From Heligmosomoides polygyrus polygyrus (lineage: Eukaryota; Nematoda; Chromadorea; Rhabditida; Heligmosomidae), in the NCBI GenBank assembly GCA_947396885.1, contig OX377202.1, positions 2,170,001-2,234,000 on the forward strand: DNA of 64,000 nucleotides. The letters run 5' to 3'. The first letter of the stretch is position 1, and each line of letters starts with the position of its first letter. The notes under the pieces were generated by a model. It searched no databases, was not told the origin of the DNA, and saw nothing but the letters and a program-made list of their open reading frames with translations. This document shows positions 10,983 through 22,235 of this stretch, piece by piece. The position numbers were made by a program, and so were the translations under genes.

Positions 10983-11085
10983 TAGTCAGATAGAGTGAAA
11001 AATTCTATACAGAAAGTAGCACTAATGCACAATGCAGGTTGAATTTTTGCTTAATAATAGACCAACGAAAAAACGCTGAGAACTT
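10983..11085 (-). mobile_element. Mariner copy 1, 5' flank
   Basis: About 100 bp matching the 5' region of mariner copy 2 (gtgaaaaattctatacagaa against gcgaaaaattctgtacagaa near 45897), separated from the transposase by the non-LTR insertion. Confidence 0.7.
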
Positions 11086-11608
11086 TCCGGGCACCTGATA
11101 GAATGCATGGCGTACTCCGGTCAAACTAGCTGACCATCATTCTTACGTCTCGCTCCTGCGTCAGACAAGGCTCCGTCTATGTTGTCATCGTCTCCACTGT
11201 TGTTATCGATGCGCTATCACCGTATCTCATAAGATTGGTGTCACATCGCCGCGTGACATCATCCCAGCTTGAGAAAACACCTCCAGAATCTCGTCTTCCG
11301 AGTGCTCAGCTCTCCTCATGCTCCAATTTTTCGTCAGCAGACGCCTTTTTTCTGCATAAAACTAGGCGCTTAGCATTCCATCATGCTGCCGGCACAAAAA
11401 ACGTGCCGTCCGTTTCTACGGGATCATTAATATTCTCGAAATGCGCTATAAATCCTCTATAAATCCTCGCACAAAAAACTTTGAATGACGAGCTGCTTCG
11501 CAGAACTGGAACAGCGGCGACCATTAGCTCCATGCGGTCTCTTTGAGTCTGTTCGTCATTCGCAATTAGTCTTCTTAGGCTGAGCCGTGCTCTTCACTTG
11601 TCAGAGAC
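11086..11608. other. No gene seen
   Basis: Unique-looking sequence with only short ORFs and no family match that I can see. Confidence 0.3.
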
Positions 11609-11895
11609 GGGAGCGTGGTAGCCTAGTCGGAGGAGGCGCCGATTGTCGCGTGCACCCGAGACCAGGTTGTTGGTTCGGATTTCCTGCCCGGGACAGCCGA
11701 ACCTTCCATACCTCGGGGGTCGGTGGACTGCTACCGGACTTGTCTGTGGAGAATGAAACACTAACTTGTCCATTGCATGGCCACCGCAAATCACTCTATA
11801 GGCCAAATAGGAGTCCAAATCGCCTCCACGATATCTCGCAGAAGTAGAATGCGTGGCGCGTCCCAAAGGTGATTGATCAGCGTCCTTTTTTATCA
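11609..11895 (+). mobile_element. SINE-A copy
   Basis: From gcgtggtagcctagtcggag through the GCCCGGGACAGCC region to gaatgcgtggcgcgtcccaa and a short T-rich tail; diverged but nearly full length. Confidence 0.8.
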
Positions 11896-12108
11896 TTTGG
11901 GTTGCCAGGAGGTGGTTATTTCACGAGTTATTTGCCCACTGATTCCCTTTCTACGATGTTGCGAAGCATCATGGCGCAGTCCATCCCACTAGGATGCGCC
12001 CTGCACTTTAAAAACCACCTCTTAAATAAGTTTTTGAAGCTAACTCAGCGATTCCTAACCTTAAAAGGTAACTTAACAGCGTTTTCTCTTCTCTATCAAT
12101 GGGAATGG

Positions 12109-12395
12109 ACGTGGTAGCAAAGTCGGTAAGTGGCGCCGGCTGTGGTGTGCACCCGATTCCGGGTCCTTGGTTCGGATCCCGCCCAGGCCAAACAAGGCTT
12201 CTTCACCTCTCTGGGGTCTGTGGATGAGGCTTCTTCACCTCTCTGGGGACCTATATTGTAAGGAAGGAGCAACGACTTGCCTATCACCTGCCCACCGCAA
12301 GTCATTGTATAGTCCATGTCCTGTAGAGATTGAATGCGTGGCGCATTCCAAAGAGGAGGGACTGACTAGCGCCGTCTCCCTTGTCCTTTATCCTA
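12109..12395 (+). mobile_element. SINE-A copy with an internal duplication
   Basis: Head gtggtagcaaagtcgg, B box GGTTCGGATCCC, end gcgtggcgcattcc. A segment cttcttcacctctctgggg is duplicated in tandem in the body (about 12197-12215 and 12228-12246). Confidence 0.75.
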
Positions 12396-12655
12396 CTGTT
12401 ATTTGGTGATTTCAAGATTGCTTCGCCTAGAGAATGAATGGATTTTCTCCGTATAGCTCTGTGAAAGGTCACAGCGAATTATTATTATTGCTAATATTAT
12501 TACTATTATTGTTTATTACCAAAAACTTCAAAAATTCACGCATCACAATACCAAACCTACGAAAATACCCACAATACATAGGAACGCCTTTATGTGGGGA
12601 TTATTCTTTGTGGAATGCGCCGTGCACTCTACTAATTCGTAGTGCTCTGAAGACC
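12396..12655. other. TTA microsatellite and a SINE-A 3' scrap
   Basis: TTA-rich tract at about 12479-12515; a decayed SINE-A 3' fragment (gaatgcgccgtgcactctac) near 12614. Confidence 0.4.
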
Positions 12656-12657
12656 CT

Positions 12658-12925
12658 TGCGCACGTGTAGCGCAGTCGGAGGAGGCGCCGACTGTCGCGT
12701 GCACTCGATACCAGGTTCCTGGTTCGGATTTCCCGCCCAGGCCGACCAAGTCTTCCATCCCTCAGAGGTCTGTGACCTCGTACCAGACTTGTCTAGGAAG
12801 GATAAAGCGCTGACTTTGTCGGCTGGCCCCCGCAAGTCATTGTATGGCCAAACACGCATTCACATCGTCTCCACAACATCCCGTAGAAGTAGAATGCGTG
12901 GCGTATCCCAAGAGGGATTGTCCTT
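12658..12925 (+). mobile_element. SINE-A copy
   Basis: Head cacgtgtagcgcagtcggag, body and end (gaatgcgtggcgtatcccaa) close to consensus, ending tccttaccctt. Confidence 0.85.
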
Positions 12926-13254
12926 ACCCTTATGGAGACTCCTAAAAGAACTTTCTGCAGCTACCGTAATTATTACACACCGTTTCCTCTTCTCTATCAT
13001 ATGGTGGCTTCTTAACCCTAGGGTAAGATCGTACTGACTTACCTGCGGACTTGAACCTAAGCTATTCAGGACCACCTCTTTCCTCTGCGCCATCCAGCTT
13101 CGTTAAAATTTGGAATTTTTGACACAACGGCAGCACCTAATGGCCTTGTCGGTGCTTCTACTCTTCCTTTGTAGGGATCTAACCTCTTCTCAGGAAACAG
13201 AGGCCGTCTTCTGACGATGAGTAGGATATGCCGTCTTCTGCATGCTTTTCCTTT

Positions 13255-13433
13255 GGTATCTGACCTGTCTGGAGAGGATAAAGTACTGATTTGTTCATCG
13301 GCCAGTCACCACAAGCCGTTGTGTAGGCCAAATACACTTTTAAGTTGTCTACACGATATCCCGTAAAGGTAGAATGCGTGGCGCATCCCGCCAAGGGATT
13401 GATTAACACTGATCCTTATCCTTATCCCTTACG
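13255..13433 (+). mobile_element. SINE-A, 5'-truncated
   Basis: Starts in the body at cctgtctggagaggataaag and runs to gaatgcgtggcgcatcccgc and a tccttatccttatccc tail. Confidence 0.75.
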
Positions 13434-13522
13434 CCTTCAAGTGACCCTTTGACATTCCACAGGAATAGATTGCACGGCGCATTCCAAAGATATCGATTAA
13501 CGTTGATACTTAATCGTCGTTC

Positions 13523-13729
13523 GGATCTGTCCTAGTCGGTGGGGGGGGGGGGGCAGGAGGTACAAAAAGAAGCAGTTGTTTGTAAACAGCATGTCCTTTT
13601 CCGGCTATTGCAAGGAAAGGTCCTCTCAGAGGCCAGTATTCGTTGTCGTCCTTGTAAATTAGCCTGTTCAGTCAGTTTTGCCACCTTTTTCAAAAAATCG
13701 CGGCACCCCCCCCCCTCTAGGAGAAATCC
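13523..13729. mobile_element. Degenerate MITE-1-like element
   Basis: Left end ggatctgtcctagtcggt followed by 13 G; right end poly-C then ctctaggagaaatcc. End arrangement fits MITE-1 but no target duplication is visible. Confidence 0.4.
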
Positions 13730-13854
13730 CACCTTTTACTTTTTCGGTAGATTGAGACGTTCTGTAGATAAAGAATTGTATTTAACTCTCCGTTTCTTCC
13801 TTTCGGCCTATTGCTACCCATTTTGTTCCAGTAAAGCCTGACCCGGTGCATGAA

Positions 13855-13926
13855 GCGCAGTCGGAGAATGCGTAGGCTGTGGCATGCACCCCGAATCGAT
13901 CCACGGCACGAGTTTAGTCCAGGTCA
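13855..13926 (+). mobile_element. SINE-A head fragment
   Basis: Only the tRNA-like 5' part is present (gaagcgcagtcggagaatgc to ccccgaatcgatcca). Confidence 0.55.
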
Positions 13927-14330
13927 TGGTAATGCTCCTTCAACTACCCTGATGACATCGAACGAAAGCGAATGGAGAAGAAAGTACCCAATGTCGCGAT
14001 GTTGTTGATACCCTCCAGGGTTACACTGGAAATAGCCAGGTGACGAGGTGTTTTCCCGGCCAGAAATAGGCCAAGTCCCCTCGTTGTGTTGTGCGGTGTT
14101 GTTGTCGACCGGATGAGTGTGTTCCGCGTTGTCATTGTCGCCGCTTCCTTCCCGAAATGGGCGAAACGACAGCCGAACGCCGACTTTCGTTCGGTCGTCG
14201 TAGCCTTCGTGGCCGCCGTTATTTACCCCGTCGTCCACATGGCCAGTGAGATGTTTTGCTCTCGTCTTGACTCGGTGAGCCCAAACAAGCCACCACTCTG
14301 TGAACCATCCACATCTGGACCACTTCAGTC
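13927..14330. other. No gene seen
   Basis: Moderately GC-rich unique sequence with overlapping frames on both strands (about 60-140 codons) and no recognisable domain or splice pattern. Confidence 0.3.
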
Positions 14331-15010
14331 GTCTCTTTTCCCACATACGTCTTTAGGTAACTTTTCCCACATACGTCTTTAGGTAACTTGTCGCTGTAAT
14401 TTCCTCTTGGTACAGTTACCAGTTCATTCCATCTGGACTAGCTTAACTCACGTATGGGTTAGGTAACCCGTTGCTGGTATGTCGTCTTGGTATATTTGCC
14501 AGTTCTCCTCATCTGGAGCAGTCTAACCCATATGTGGGTTAGATAACCTGTTATTGTTATTTCCCCTTGGTATAGTTACCAGTTCGTTCCATCTGTACTA
14601 GCCTAACTCACGTATGGGTTAGGTAATCCGTTACTTACTGGTATATTTGCCAGTTCTCCCCATCTGAAGTAGCTTAACCCAAGTATGGGTTAGGTAACAT
14701 GTCACTGTTACTTCCTCTTGGTATAGTTACCAGTTCATCCCATCTGGACTAGCCTAACTCACGTATGGGTTAGGTAATTCGTTACCGGTATGTCGTCTTG
14801 GTATATTTGCCAGTTCTTCCCATCTGGAGTAGCTTAACACAGGTATGGGTTAGGTAACCTGTCACTGCTATTTCCTCTTGGTATAGTTACCAGTTCATTC
14901 CATCTGGACTAGCTTAATCCACATGTGGGTTAGGTAATCCGTTACTTACTGGTATATTTGCCAGTTCTTTCCATCTGGACTAGTCTAACTGACATGTGGG
15001 TTAAGTAACC
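14331..15010. repeat. 80/71-bp minisatellite with four-unit higher-order structure
   Basis: Two monomer types alternate: A (tatagttaccagttc) and B (tatatttgccagttc), each followed by catctggac...ctaac and gtatgggttaggtaa. AGTTC anchors at 14421, 14501, 14581, 14652, 14732, 14812, 14892 and 14963 give spacings 80, 80, 71, 80, 80, 80, 71. Every second A-to-B step lacks about nine bases (the gtcgtcttg block), so the true repeat is four monomers, about 311 bp. Confidence 0.85.
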
Positions 15011-16200
15011 CATTACTCTCATAGTCTTTAGTGCAAACTCCACGATGAAATACCTTGAGTTCACATCTGTCAACATTTCTCAGACCTTATACTTTCTAGG
15101 AACACCTTAACGCATGAAGAATTAGGTTGTCCTAGAGGTGTAATGTACCTAAATCGATTCGTTGTTCCAGCAGTGGTGGCGCCCTCGCCGACTGCGCCAC
15201 AGCTTCGAACTCTTCAGAACTGGACCACTTGACACCACTTCAGAGCCCACTACAGGTGCCCAACTCCGCTCCGCCGGTCTTGTTCCTCACCTCCCTGTTT
15301 TTCTCAAAGAGCTATGAAACCTGAAGTGTTGCAGAATTGGAAACCGCGTCGCGACGCGCTACATCTCTTCGATATTCTCACCAGAACCAGTTTGATACCC
15401 TTCTTGGGGAGGTTCTCCCCATCGTAATGACACGCATTAGCTGTTTCTGTTAACGGTTGTAGGAGTTCGTCAAGCTTTTAGGGGAATTCTCGAAAAAAAG
15501 GAAAGGTGGGAACGTCGAGATCTTAATCGTCAGAGGGCTTCTGGTCACGCTTCATCAAAGTGGATGACGAGGAAGTGGAGCAGGACGTGTATTCTGTTTA
15601 GGGCCTCGACGCTTCAATACCATTTTCACGTCGATTTGGACACTTTTCAAATGAAATCGAAACGAACTCTTCCAAATCGAAATGATCTTCTTGATCTTCT
15701 GATCTTCTTTTGGTCTTCGTACTACTCCGGAAAGTACATCATCTGTATTTCCGTTCGAACTATCAAGCGGGCATCAGAAACTTCTCCAATGGCCCTTGTC
15801 GCGTGCCAAAGTAGCCCAGTGGATCTTCTTCGCTCGGAACAGAATAACCATTATAGTTTCGCTTCTAATTTGCCGAAATATATTCTGTTCGATTTTGCAT
15901 GCCATAACACACCGTTCGTCCACCGGTGATTCCTTGCTTTCTCACGGTCCCGTAATGCTTGGGATTTTCCCGTCATTATTGGACTCTAAAGGGACTTTAA
16001 ATGCTCTTCTGGGAAGATTCTTAAAACTATTCCTCCAGTTGGGCAAGCCGGCTTTCCATGAAAATGGCTCTTACAGTACCCTCCATGCCAGTGACTGGGC
16101 CAGCTGGGCTCGTTTAGGTCACGTCAGCTGCCTAGGTGTCTGGCCTGTCTCCATTGTCAGATGATAAGCGATAGCTGACTACTACAGCTGCATAATCGAT
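15011..16200. other. No gene seen
   Basis: Mostly unique sequence. Near 15615-15690 is the recurring motif ttttcacgtcgatttggaca; near 15797-15835 a fragment gcgtgccaaagtagcccagt resembles the variant SINE heads at 21956 and 38527. No exon is convincing. Confidence 0.35.
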
Positions 16201-16680
16201 GGCGACGGAACGGACGAACGGCTGAGGACGAGAGCTGCTGTGTCAGCCAGTCAGTCAGTCAGTCAGCGAGTCGTCGTCGTCGTCGGTCTGGTTCGAGGCC
16301 GTTCCGAGATCGACACTGCTCGGCTATTTTCGGCTTTTTCTGAACGAACAGACAGAGAAGACGCGCCGCTCGCCGCGAAACCGGTTCACCTGATGCTGCT
16401 GCTGGCTGGGCTGTCCCAGCAGCGCGCGAGCGACGGGCGAAGACGACGACGACGACGACGACGAGGACGGCGAAGACGACGACGACGACGACGACGAGGA
16501 CGGCGAAGACTCGCACGCCGTCGTCGTCGCTCTTCCATCATCACTTCTCCAGCCGAGGACACATCCCGACGCAGCCGCGTCGCCGCGCACACGGGTTCTT
16601 CATCAGGCTGTCTCGCGCTCCTAATTGCCTGTTTCTTCACGGAACTTCATGCGCTTATCGATTCGTGATTAGCCTTTTTT
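16201..16680. repeat. Triplet-rich region: CAGT, CGT and GAC tracts
   Basis: CAGT repeats at about 16244-16265, a CGT tract after it, and two near-identical 36-bp blocks of (GAC)n plus gaggacggcgaa at about 16437-16509. The Arg-rich + frame and the Ser- and Val-rich minus frames are all shadows of the same repeat. Confidence 0.6.
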
Positions 16681-16930
16681 TGAACTTCTTTTGTCACCAG
16701 AAGCCTGGATGCAGTGAGGTCTAATCCAGGGATCCAGTCGGGAACGCCTAAGAATTCAGAACATTTTTAATTTTTTTTCTAAAAAATTGTAGATTATGAC
16801 GCCAAATATGTATGCATGAGTAGGGGTCATACGTTATCCTCTCAAGCAACGAATGTGTCTGGGATAAATACTCTGATTCGGTACCCTGATTGGCCAGTGC
16901 GTGTTGTTCCTTTGATGCTTGTAATAAAGT

Positions 16931-17131
16931 TCTAGTCGCGAAAGTGGGCAGCACTGGGGTGTGGGAACACGCCAACCAATCAGGCTGCCGCCGAATGAGT
17001 GCGCCATTTAGAAACGTCGTCTGTGGTCCGTGCTCTGATTAGCTGGTGTGCGCTCGTTCGATGTTTTGCTTGGCTATGATTAGCTGGAGCGTTCACACCT
17101 CCCAATGCTGTCCGTATTTGCGACATGGGCC
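16931..17131. mobile_element. MITE-2 copy
   Basis: Left end tagtcgcgaaagtgggcagc, right end ctgtccgtatttgcgacatg; inside are ccaaccaatcagg and tgattagctgg motifs. Confidence 0.7.
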
Positions 17132-17875
17132 GAAATTAAAGTGGTGTTCCTAGTGCGCTTTCTCTACATGCCGTCGGTTTACCAGTGACTATGACCAGCG
17201 TTCTGCACCTTCAAAACAATCTGAACTCGATATCCTAGTCGGAGGGGGTGTCTCGCCGGAAAAGCGAAACAGACACAAAAATTAGTGTGTGACCTCCCTC
17301 GGCTAGGAAATTGCAGAGAGTCGCAGATATTCCCACGGGCTGGCTCAGTTCAATCTCCTCCTAGCTGGATAGACTGAAGTTTACCCCATTCAATTAGGAC
17401 ACATCCGGGAACTCATACCCATGGCTGAAGGCAACAGTATGGGCTTTACCAAAAATTCCTTCGAAAAAGTGCCTAAATCTGATCGGGCTCCGCCTCAAAT
17501 ATCGATTGAAATCTATTGCCTTCGCCTTAGATATCGCTTGTAATCGATTTTATTGATTTACAATTGATCTGCCCACAAACAAGCGACCACTTATCGATTG
17601 ATATCGATTTATTCATTTGCTCATGTCATGACGTAGTACAGTCCCGATTAAGAGTAACTCTCATCTGAGCGAATACCATGGCGGGAAATACTCAAATACA
17701 GGATGGTGGGACGGACGCATGATCGGACGCACTGACGGGTCAACTGGATCGAATAAAATAAAGAACAATTCCTCTATTCAGATGATAAAGTGCTCCACTT
17801 CCTATACTAACGGGAGGAGTCTGACCTAATTCTTTGGCGGGCAAGAGATTATTAATAAAAGGTGGCTGTAATTAG
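17132..17875. other. No gene; degenerate MITE-1 remnant and ATCGAT-rich DNA
   Basis: A short inverted pair (atatcctagtcggagggggt and acctccctcggctaggaaat, about 17229-17312) looks like a minimal MITE-1. From about 17490 to 17620 the palindrome ATCGAT and relatives are dense. Confidence 0.4.
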
Positions 17876-17936
17876 AAAGCGCCACGCATTCTATTTCTAT
17901 GGACACTTGAAGGCAATTTGAACCCGTACTTGGCCT
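17876..17936 (-). mobile_element. SINE-A 3' fragment
   Basis: Reverse of the SINE 3' end: gcgccacgcattctatttct through gaacccgtacttggcc. It abuts a plus-oriented SINE-A. Confidence 0.6.
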
Positions 17937-18190
17937 ACGGCTCGTTGTAGCGCAGTGGAAGGGGACGCCGACTGTCGCTTGCACTCCGAATCAGAGTTTT
18001 TGGTTCGGATCCCGCCCAGGCCAATCAAGTCTTCCATACTCATGGCGGGGTCGGTGAGTGGATACCCAGGGTAGCTATTTGCTTGACGAAGGATAAAACA
18101 CTGACTTTATCCATCGGCTGGTCACCTCGGATCTTTTGTATGGATCAAATACGCATTCAAATTGCCTCCGCGATATCCCGTAGAACTATG
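17937..18190 (+). mobile_element. SINE-A copy
   Basis: Head cgttgtagcgcagtggaagg, B box GGTTCGGATCCC, body to atatcccgtagaac; the 3' end is missing. Confidence 0.75.
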
Positions 18191-18317
18191 ACAATAGTAA
18201 TTCATGGTGGCCAGATAATAGACAAGACAGTGTTTAATTCTTCTGGAAAAGTTTACTACGAATTTAGCATTTACAGAGGGGAAGAGGACTTGTTTTTCCA
18301 AGAAGAGACCCGAGAAG

Positions 18318-18509
18318 GGTACATGTCGCGACGATGGGCAGCATTTGGACGTAAAAACGAGCCAGCCAATCAGGACGTGTCGAATGGGCGAGATATTCAG
18401 AGACAGGACGTCTAGGGTCAGTAGTCTGATCGGCTGTCTTGCGTTCGATATGTATAATTGGTTAGCACGTTCACACCTCCCAATGCTGCCCGCATTCGCG
18501 ACAAGGACC
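18318..18509. mobile_element. MITE-2 copy
   Basis: Left end ggtacatgtcgcgacgatgg, right end gcccgcattcgcgacaagga. Core carries gccagccaatcagg and cacacctcccaat. Confidence 0.75.
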
Positions 18510-18770
18510 AAACAAAACCCAAAATAAGTTCAGACGAAAATAGTTTCAAAATTCTCGCAAAAGTCCAATGTCAGGTACTCACCGGTGTCTAGCGCAGCCA
18601 GCAGGAGGTCTAGGTCCTACGGGCATCATCAGAAGTTTCAGATCCCACAGTCCTTGGGCCAAGAACCCTGCGATCGAACAGATTTCGCATCGCCAGAGAA
18701 CTTCATTCACCATCCGTTGCCATTGCATAAGCAAATGTTAATTCCGGATTCGTTGAAGAATAAATTCTTT

Positions 18771-19069
18771 GGGCGCATGTAGCGCAGTCGGAGGAGGCGC
18801 CAACTGTCGCGTGCACCCGATACCAGGTTCCTGGTTCAGATTTCCCGCCCAGGCCAACCAAGCCTTACATCCCTCCAGGGTCGGTGAGTTGGTACCAGAC
18901 TTGTCTGGGAAGGATAGGGCGCTGACTTGTTCATCGGCTGGCCACCGCAAGTCACTGTATGGCCAAATACGCATTCAAATCGCTTCCACGACATCCCGTA
19001 GAAGTAGAATGCGTGGCGCATCCCAAAAGGGATTGAATAACGCCGTCCTTTATCCTTTATCCTTATCCT
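18771..19069 (+). mobile_element. SINE-A, full length
   Basis: Well preserved from gcgcatgtagcgcagtcgga to the tcctttatcctttatcctta tail. It illustrates the consensus: tRNA-like head of about 75 bp with A box TAGCGCAGTCGG and B box-like GGTTCAGATTTCC, unique body, 3' motif gaatgcgtggcgcatcccaa, TTTATCC tail. Confidence 0.9.
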
Positions 19070-19737
19070 TCTTGAAGAAGCAGAATGAACGGCGCATCCT
19101 AGGATAACTGATTAACGATTTTCGGAGAGCATAAACGAGTAGAACGAGTTCCACTGCTTTCTGTTGAAGCACGTACAAGCCATATGCCTTCATTTTCTTA
19201 TGATGGCTCATCCTTCCTCCTCCCCCGCGGCATCTACTCATCCACTTCTGTCCATGTTTTTATCTCTCTCTGACTCTCTTCGTGTGCCAGTTTGTGTCAC
19301 CACAAGAGAAGCTCCTACTCTACTGCAGGGCATTCCTTTTTCTCCTCAACATCGTCGTCGACTTCTTCCCAGCGCTCCGCTGGCTTAACCCTCTTTGCAG
19401 GGATTAGCCGACATTCTGCGAGATTCTCGATGAGAATTCACGCGGTCTTAGCACTCTGGAAGCACTCTCGGCTGATTGCTTCAACGAAGCGGCTTTCTCG
19501 CCTGGTGTGACGGTGGTATATAGAGCGTCAATCTTGAATACTGAAAAGCCGTTGGACGTCTTCGAGAAATACTACGCTTCTAGATTCAGCTGCATCACCT
19601 CCTGAAGATCTAGATATTCAGCTGTACCTTGTACTGTATTCATCTAACTGACTGCTAGTTGAGTGTCGTGAATAGGCAACGTGGCCAAGGCGGAAGTAGG
19701 CACCGGTCACTTCTTCGCCAATCGATTTAGTGTTCGT
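19070..19737. other. No gene seen
   Basis: Unique sequence; short frames only. Confidence 0.3.
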
Positions 19738-19803
19738 TTGCGCCACGCATTCTAACTCTGTGATGTATTCTGGAAGAAGTTCGAATGCGTATTTGGCCTA
19801 TGT
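19738..19803 (-). mobile_element. SINE-A 3' fragment
   Basis: tgcgccacgcattctaactc to gaatgcgtatttggcctatg, the reverse of the SINE-A 3' region. Confidence 0.6.
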
Positions 19804-20689
19804 GAAGACTTCTGGTTTCTCGAGACAACGATCTGACATCAAGCCAGTTTCTTTAAGCCTCAAGTTGCTGAATTCGAGGTTGTAAGCTGTTGCAACGATG
19901 TCTTTTTGCGATCAAAACTCAAGCGCCAGGAACTTCAAGCCAGTTGATCCGCGGTTCGGACTCGATTCCGCACCCGGGACTGAACAGTGACTCTCCGCAG
20001 GGCTTCAGAATTGCCTTCCAAATGAGTGATAGTGCACTGCTTTGCACATACGGAGTGAATTCCATGGTGAAGTAGGATGCATGGCGCACACTAGAGGGTG
20101 AGAAATTCGGTTCCTCGTTCTTAAGTCGTATGTTTGGAAGAACCATCCTGCCCTGGTTCACCGGTTTTTTGTTGTTGTTGTTGTTGTTGTTGTTGTTAAC
20201 GTCCACGCGTAGAGAGAATCATTTCTGAGCAAAAGTTGAACGCATGGCGCATTCCAGAAATATTGATTAATGGCGCCTTTCCTTCAACCACTCTCTTCAA
20301 GGCCCTTCTGCCACTTCTAACGCAACACACAGAGCCATCGCCTCAGAGCTCATTACTGGCCCGGAGCCGGCATTCCGACGTCGACAGCGGCGGCTCCACG
20401 ACGGATATTCGGCGCCTGTGGCGGATGACGTCCGTCGTTGACGTCATATCGATTCGCACAGGCCTTCATGGAGCTGCTTCGCGTTCTGCAGCGCTCTTTT
20501 CCAGCCACTAACAGCCTCATTTAGACGCCAGCGCCAGCTGCAGATGCTGGTGGCATCCGCACTTCTCGTTACTTATTCATACGCCTTCTGAATCACCTTC
20601 TTGGCTTCATTAGCTGAAAGTCCTGGATTCCTAAAGAAATCCGGCCTTCACTGAAGTAGGATAGGGCTCCATGCTGAATTACTGCCGAA
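19804..20689. other. No gene; SINE-B scrap and TTG microsatellite
   Basis: A SINE-B tail (tttttgcgatcaaaactcaa) at about 19902-19921 and a TTG repeat at about 20167-20197. The rest is unassigned. Confidence 0.4.
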
Positions 20690-21250
20690 GAAACTCTCAT
20701 TTTTGTTGAAACATGTGAGATGGCGCAGTGGTAGTATGGTATCTCCAAAGGTACACTAATCGATCCAGTTCGAATCCGCAGCCAGACCCATCTGGTGTTG
20801 AGGATCGAAAATTGAGCCAGTTAGGTATCGAAGCTCTCCCTCGCCCCAGTTCATATTCTCCCGACGTTTCCCACCCCAACTATCCTCGGATACTCGCTTT
20901 CGACGGGCCGAACAACCACTTGCTATTGGGGTGAGAACCTGTTGCAGTGGGTGTGGCGGGCTGCGCCGATTGGCCAGGTGAGGAGTCCCGGCGCGATTCC
21001 CTGCCGTCCGTTGACGCTCCTGTGAGAGTGTACCATTGGCTTTAAGGGTCGGCTCTGTTGCTAGAATGTTGCAGGATGCTTGCGCAGCTATATATCCACG
21101 CATATCCAGCTCGTACGTACATAGATATGTGTATACGTATATAAATATGTATACACTATGTATACGCATGTGTATACATATGTATATACATAGGAACAGG
21201 TTCCCAATAGCAAGTGGTTGTTCGACCCGTCAAAAGCGAGCATCCGAGTC
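20690..21250 (+). mobile_element. tRNA-headed element with 60-bp inverted arms
   Basis: GATGGCGCAGTGGTAGTATG carries an A box and CAGTTCGAATCC a B box about 45 bp later. Downstream, 20886-20945 (gatactcgctttcgacgggc ... gaacctgttgc) recurs inverted at 21190-21250 (gaacaggttcccaatagcaa ... gcgagcatccgagt), with an alternating TA/TG tract (about 21110-21190) between the arms. The family is unknown. Confidence 0.5.
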
Positions 21251-21702
21251 ATTTTTTTTCGAGCTCCTGAATCTCGTCTGCTTCAGAAACAACTCACTAA
21301 TTTGGCCGATGTTGAATATGCCTTCCTTGACTTCGTTAGTTCCTATGACCTCGGTTTTTACTGTAAAAAATTAGTTTCATAACCATTTCGCTGGCAATGA
21401 TGTATAGATTTTGGTAGTTTTTACCACGATTAATAAGGTGGTGTTTAAGCTGAGTTATAGAAGTTTGAAGTAAGCGGTCTGTTTCGGCCATTAATTTTGC
21501 GACATTTTTTAAAGTTCTCAACTTCCCGACATTCAGGAAAATTCCTGGAGCACCATAAGAAGTCCTGCTGCTTCGTTCGAACATTGGCAACCCCAATTTG
21601 GGATACCGTTGCTATCACACCAATCGATCGTGGCTCGCTTCCATACCCAGGCCTCGCTACTGTCATGCTTCTAGAGCCGCTGACTTTGGTAGTATGTTGT
21701 CC
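21251..21702. other. No gene seen
   Basis: Unique sequence, short frames only. Confidence 0.3.
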
Positions 21703-21841
21703 AAGGCTCCGTTTGTACTTCCGACGTCGAGTGACGCGACTGCATGTAAAGTGTCCAAATTGATCGATCGCATCGCTCAATCAATATGGCTACCATACGT
21801 GGCGTCGTGTCGCTTGGCGTTGAAGTATAAACAGGCCCTAA
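21703..21841. mobile_element. PAL-1 palindrome, GCGACGCG core type
   Basis: From aaggctccgtttgtacttcc to ttgaagtataaacaggccct, with the core gacgtcgagtgacgcgac mirrored by gtcgtgtcgcttggcg. Diverged copy of the element at 55298-55436. Confidence 0.75.
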
Positions 21842-22075
21842 GGTGGATAGAGCACGTCCTTCTCGACTTTCTTGACACGCCCGTGTCAGCCGTAGTTCCG
21901 CCGATCGTCGAATTGCTCAAGTCGATGCCAACAACATCTCCATGCGTCTCTGATGCGTGCCAGAGTGACCCAGTAGACCAGAATGAATTCGTCGTTCAGG
22001 CTCCGCCCAGGCCGAGCAACCCTTCCAACCATCGCGATTTATTCCAGGCTTGTTCGAAACTGACTTATCATTATT
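21842..22075 (+). mobile_element. Variant SINE-A-related fragment
   Basis: gcgtgccagagtgacccagt then ttcaggctccgcccaggccg and ccttccaacc resemble the partial element at 25650-25781 and pieces at 36408-36530 and 38519-38560; probably a separate SINE subfamily. Confidence 0.4.
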
Positions 22076-22235
22076 CATTATTATATATAGCAGTATAATG
22101 ATATAGTTTTATTTGCTAATCTCCATGTTCAAAATATGGCGAATATAAATCGCAGGCCTTTCTTTTTTTTTAAAATTTAAAAAATATTTCTGCTTTTTGG
22201 ATTATTTCTCTTTGATTCGACTAGTAGATGTTGCG

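Noticed and set aside
14331..15010. CRISPR-like array
   Set aside because: Direct repeats without unique spacers, whole units of 80/71 bp, in a eukaryotic context; it is a minisatellite.
16240..16668. 142-codon Arg-rich + frame
   Set aside because: Poly-Arg comes from the GAC/CGA triplet tract and the other frames of the same tract are equally open.
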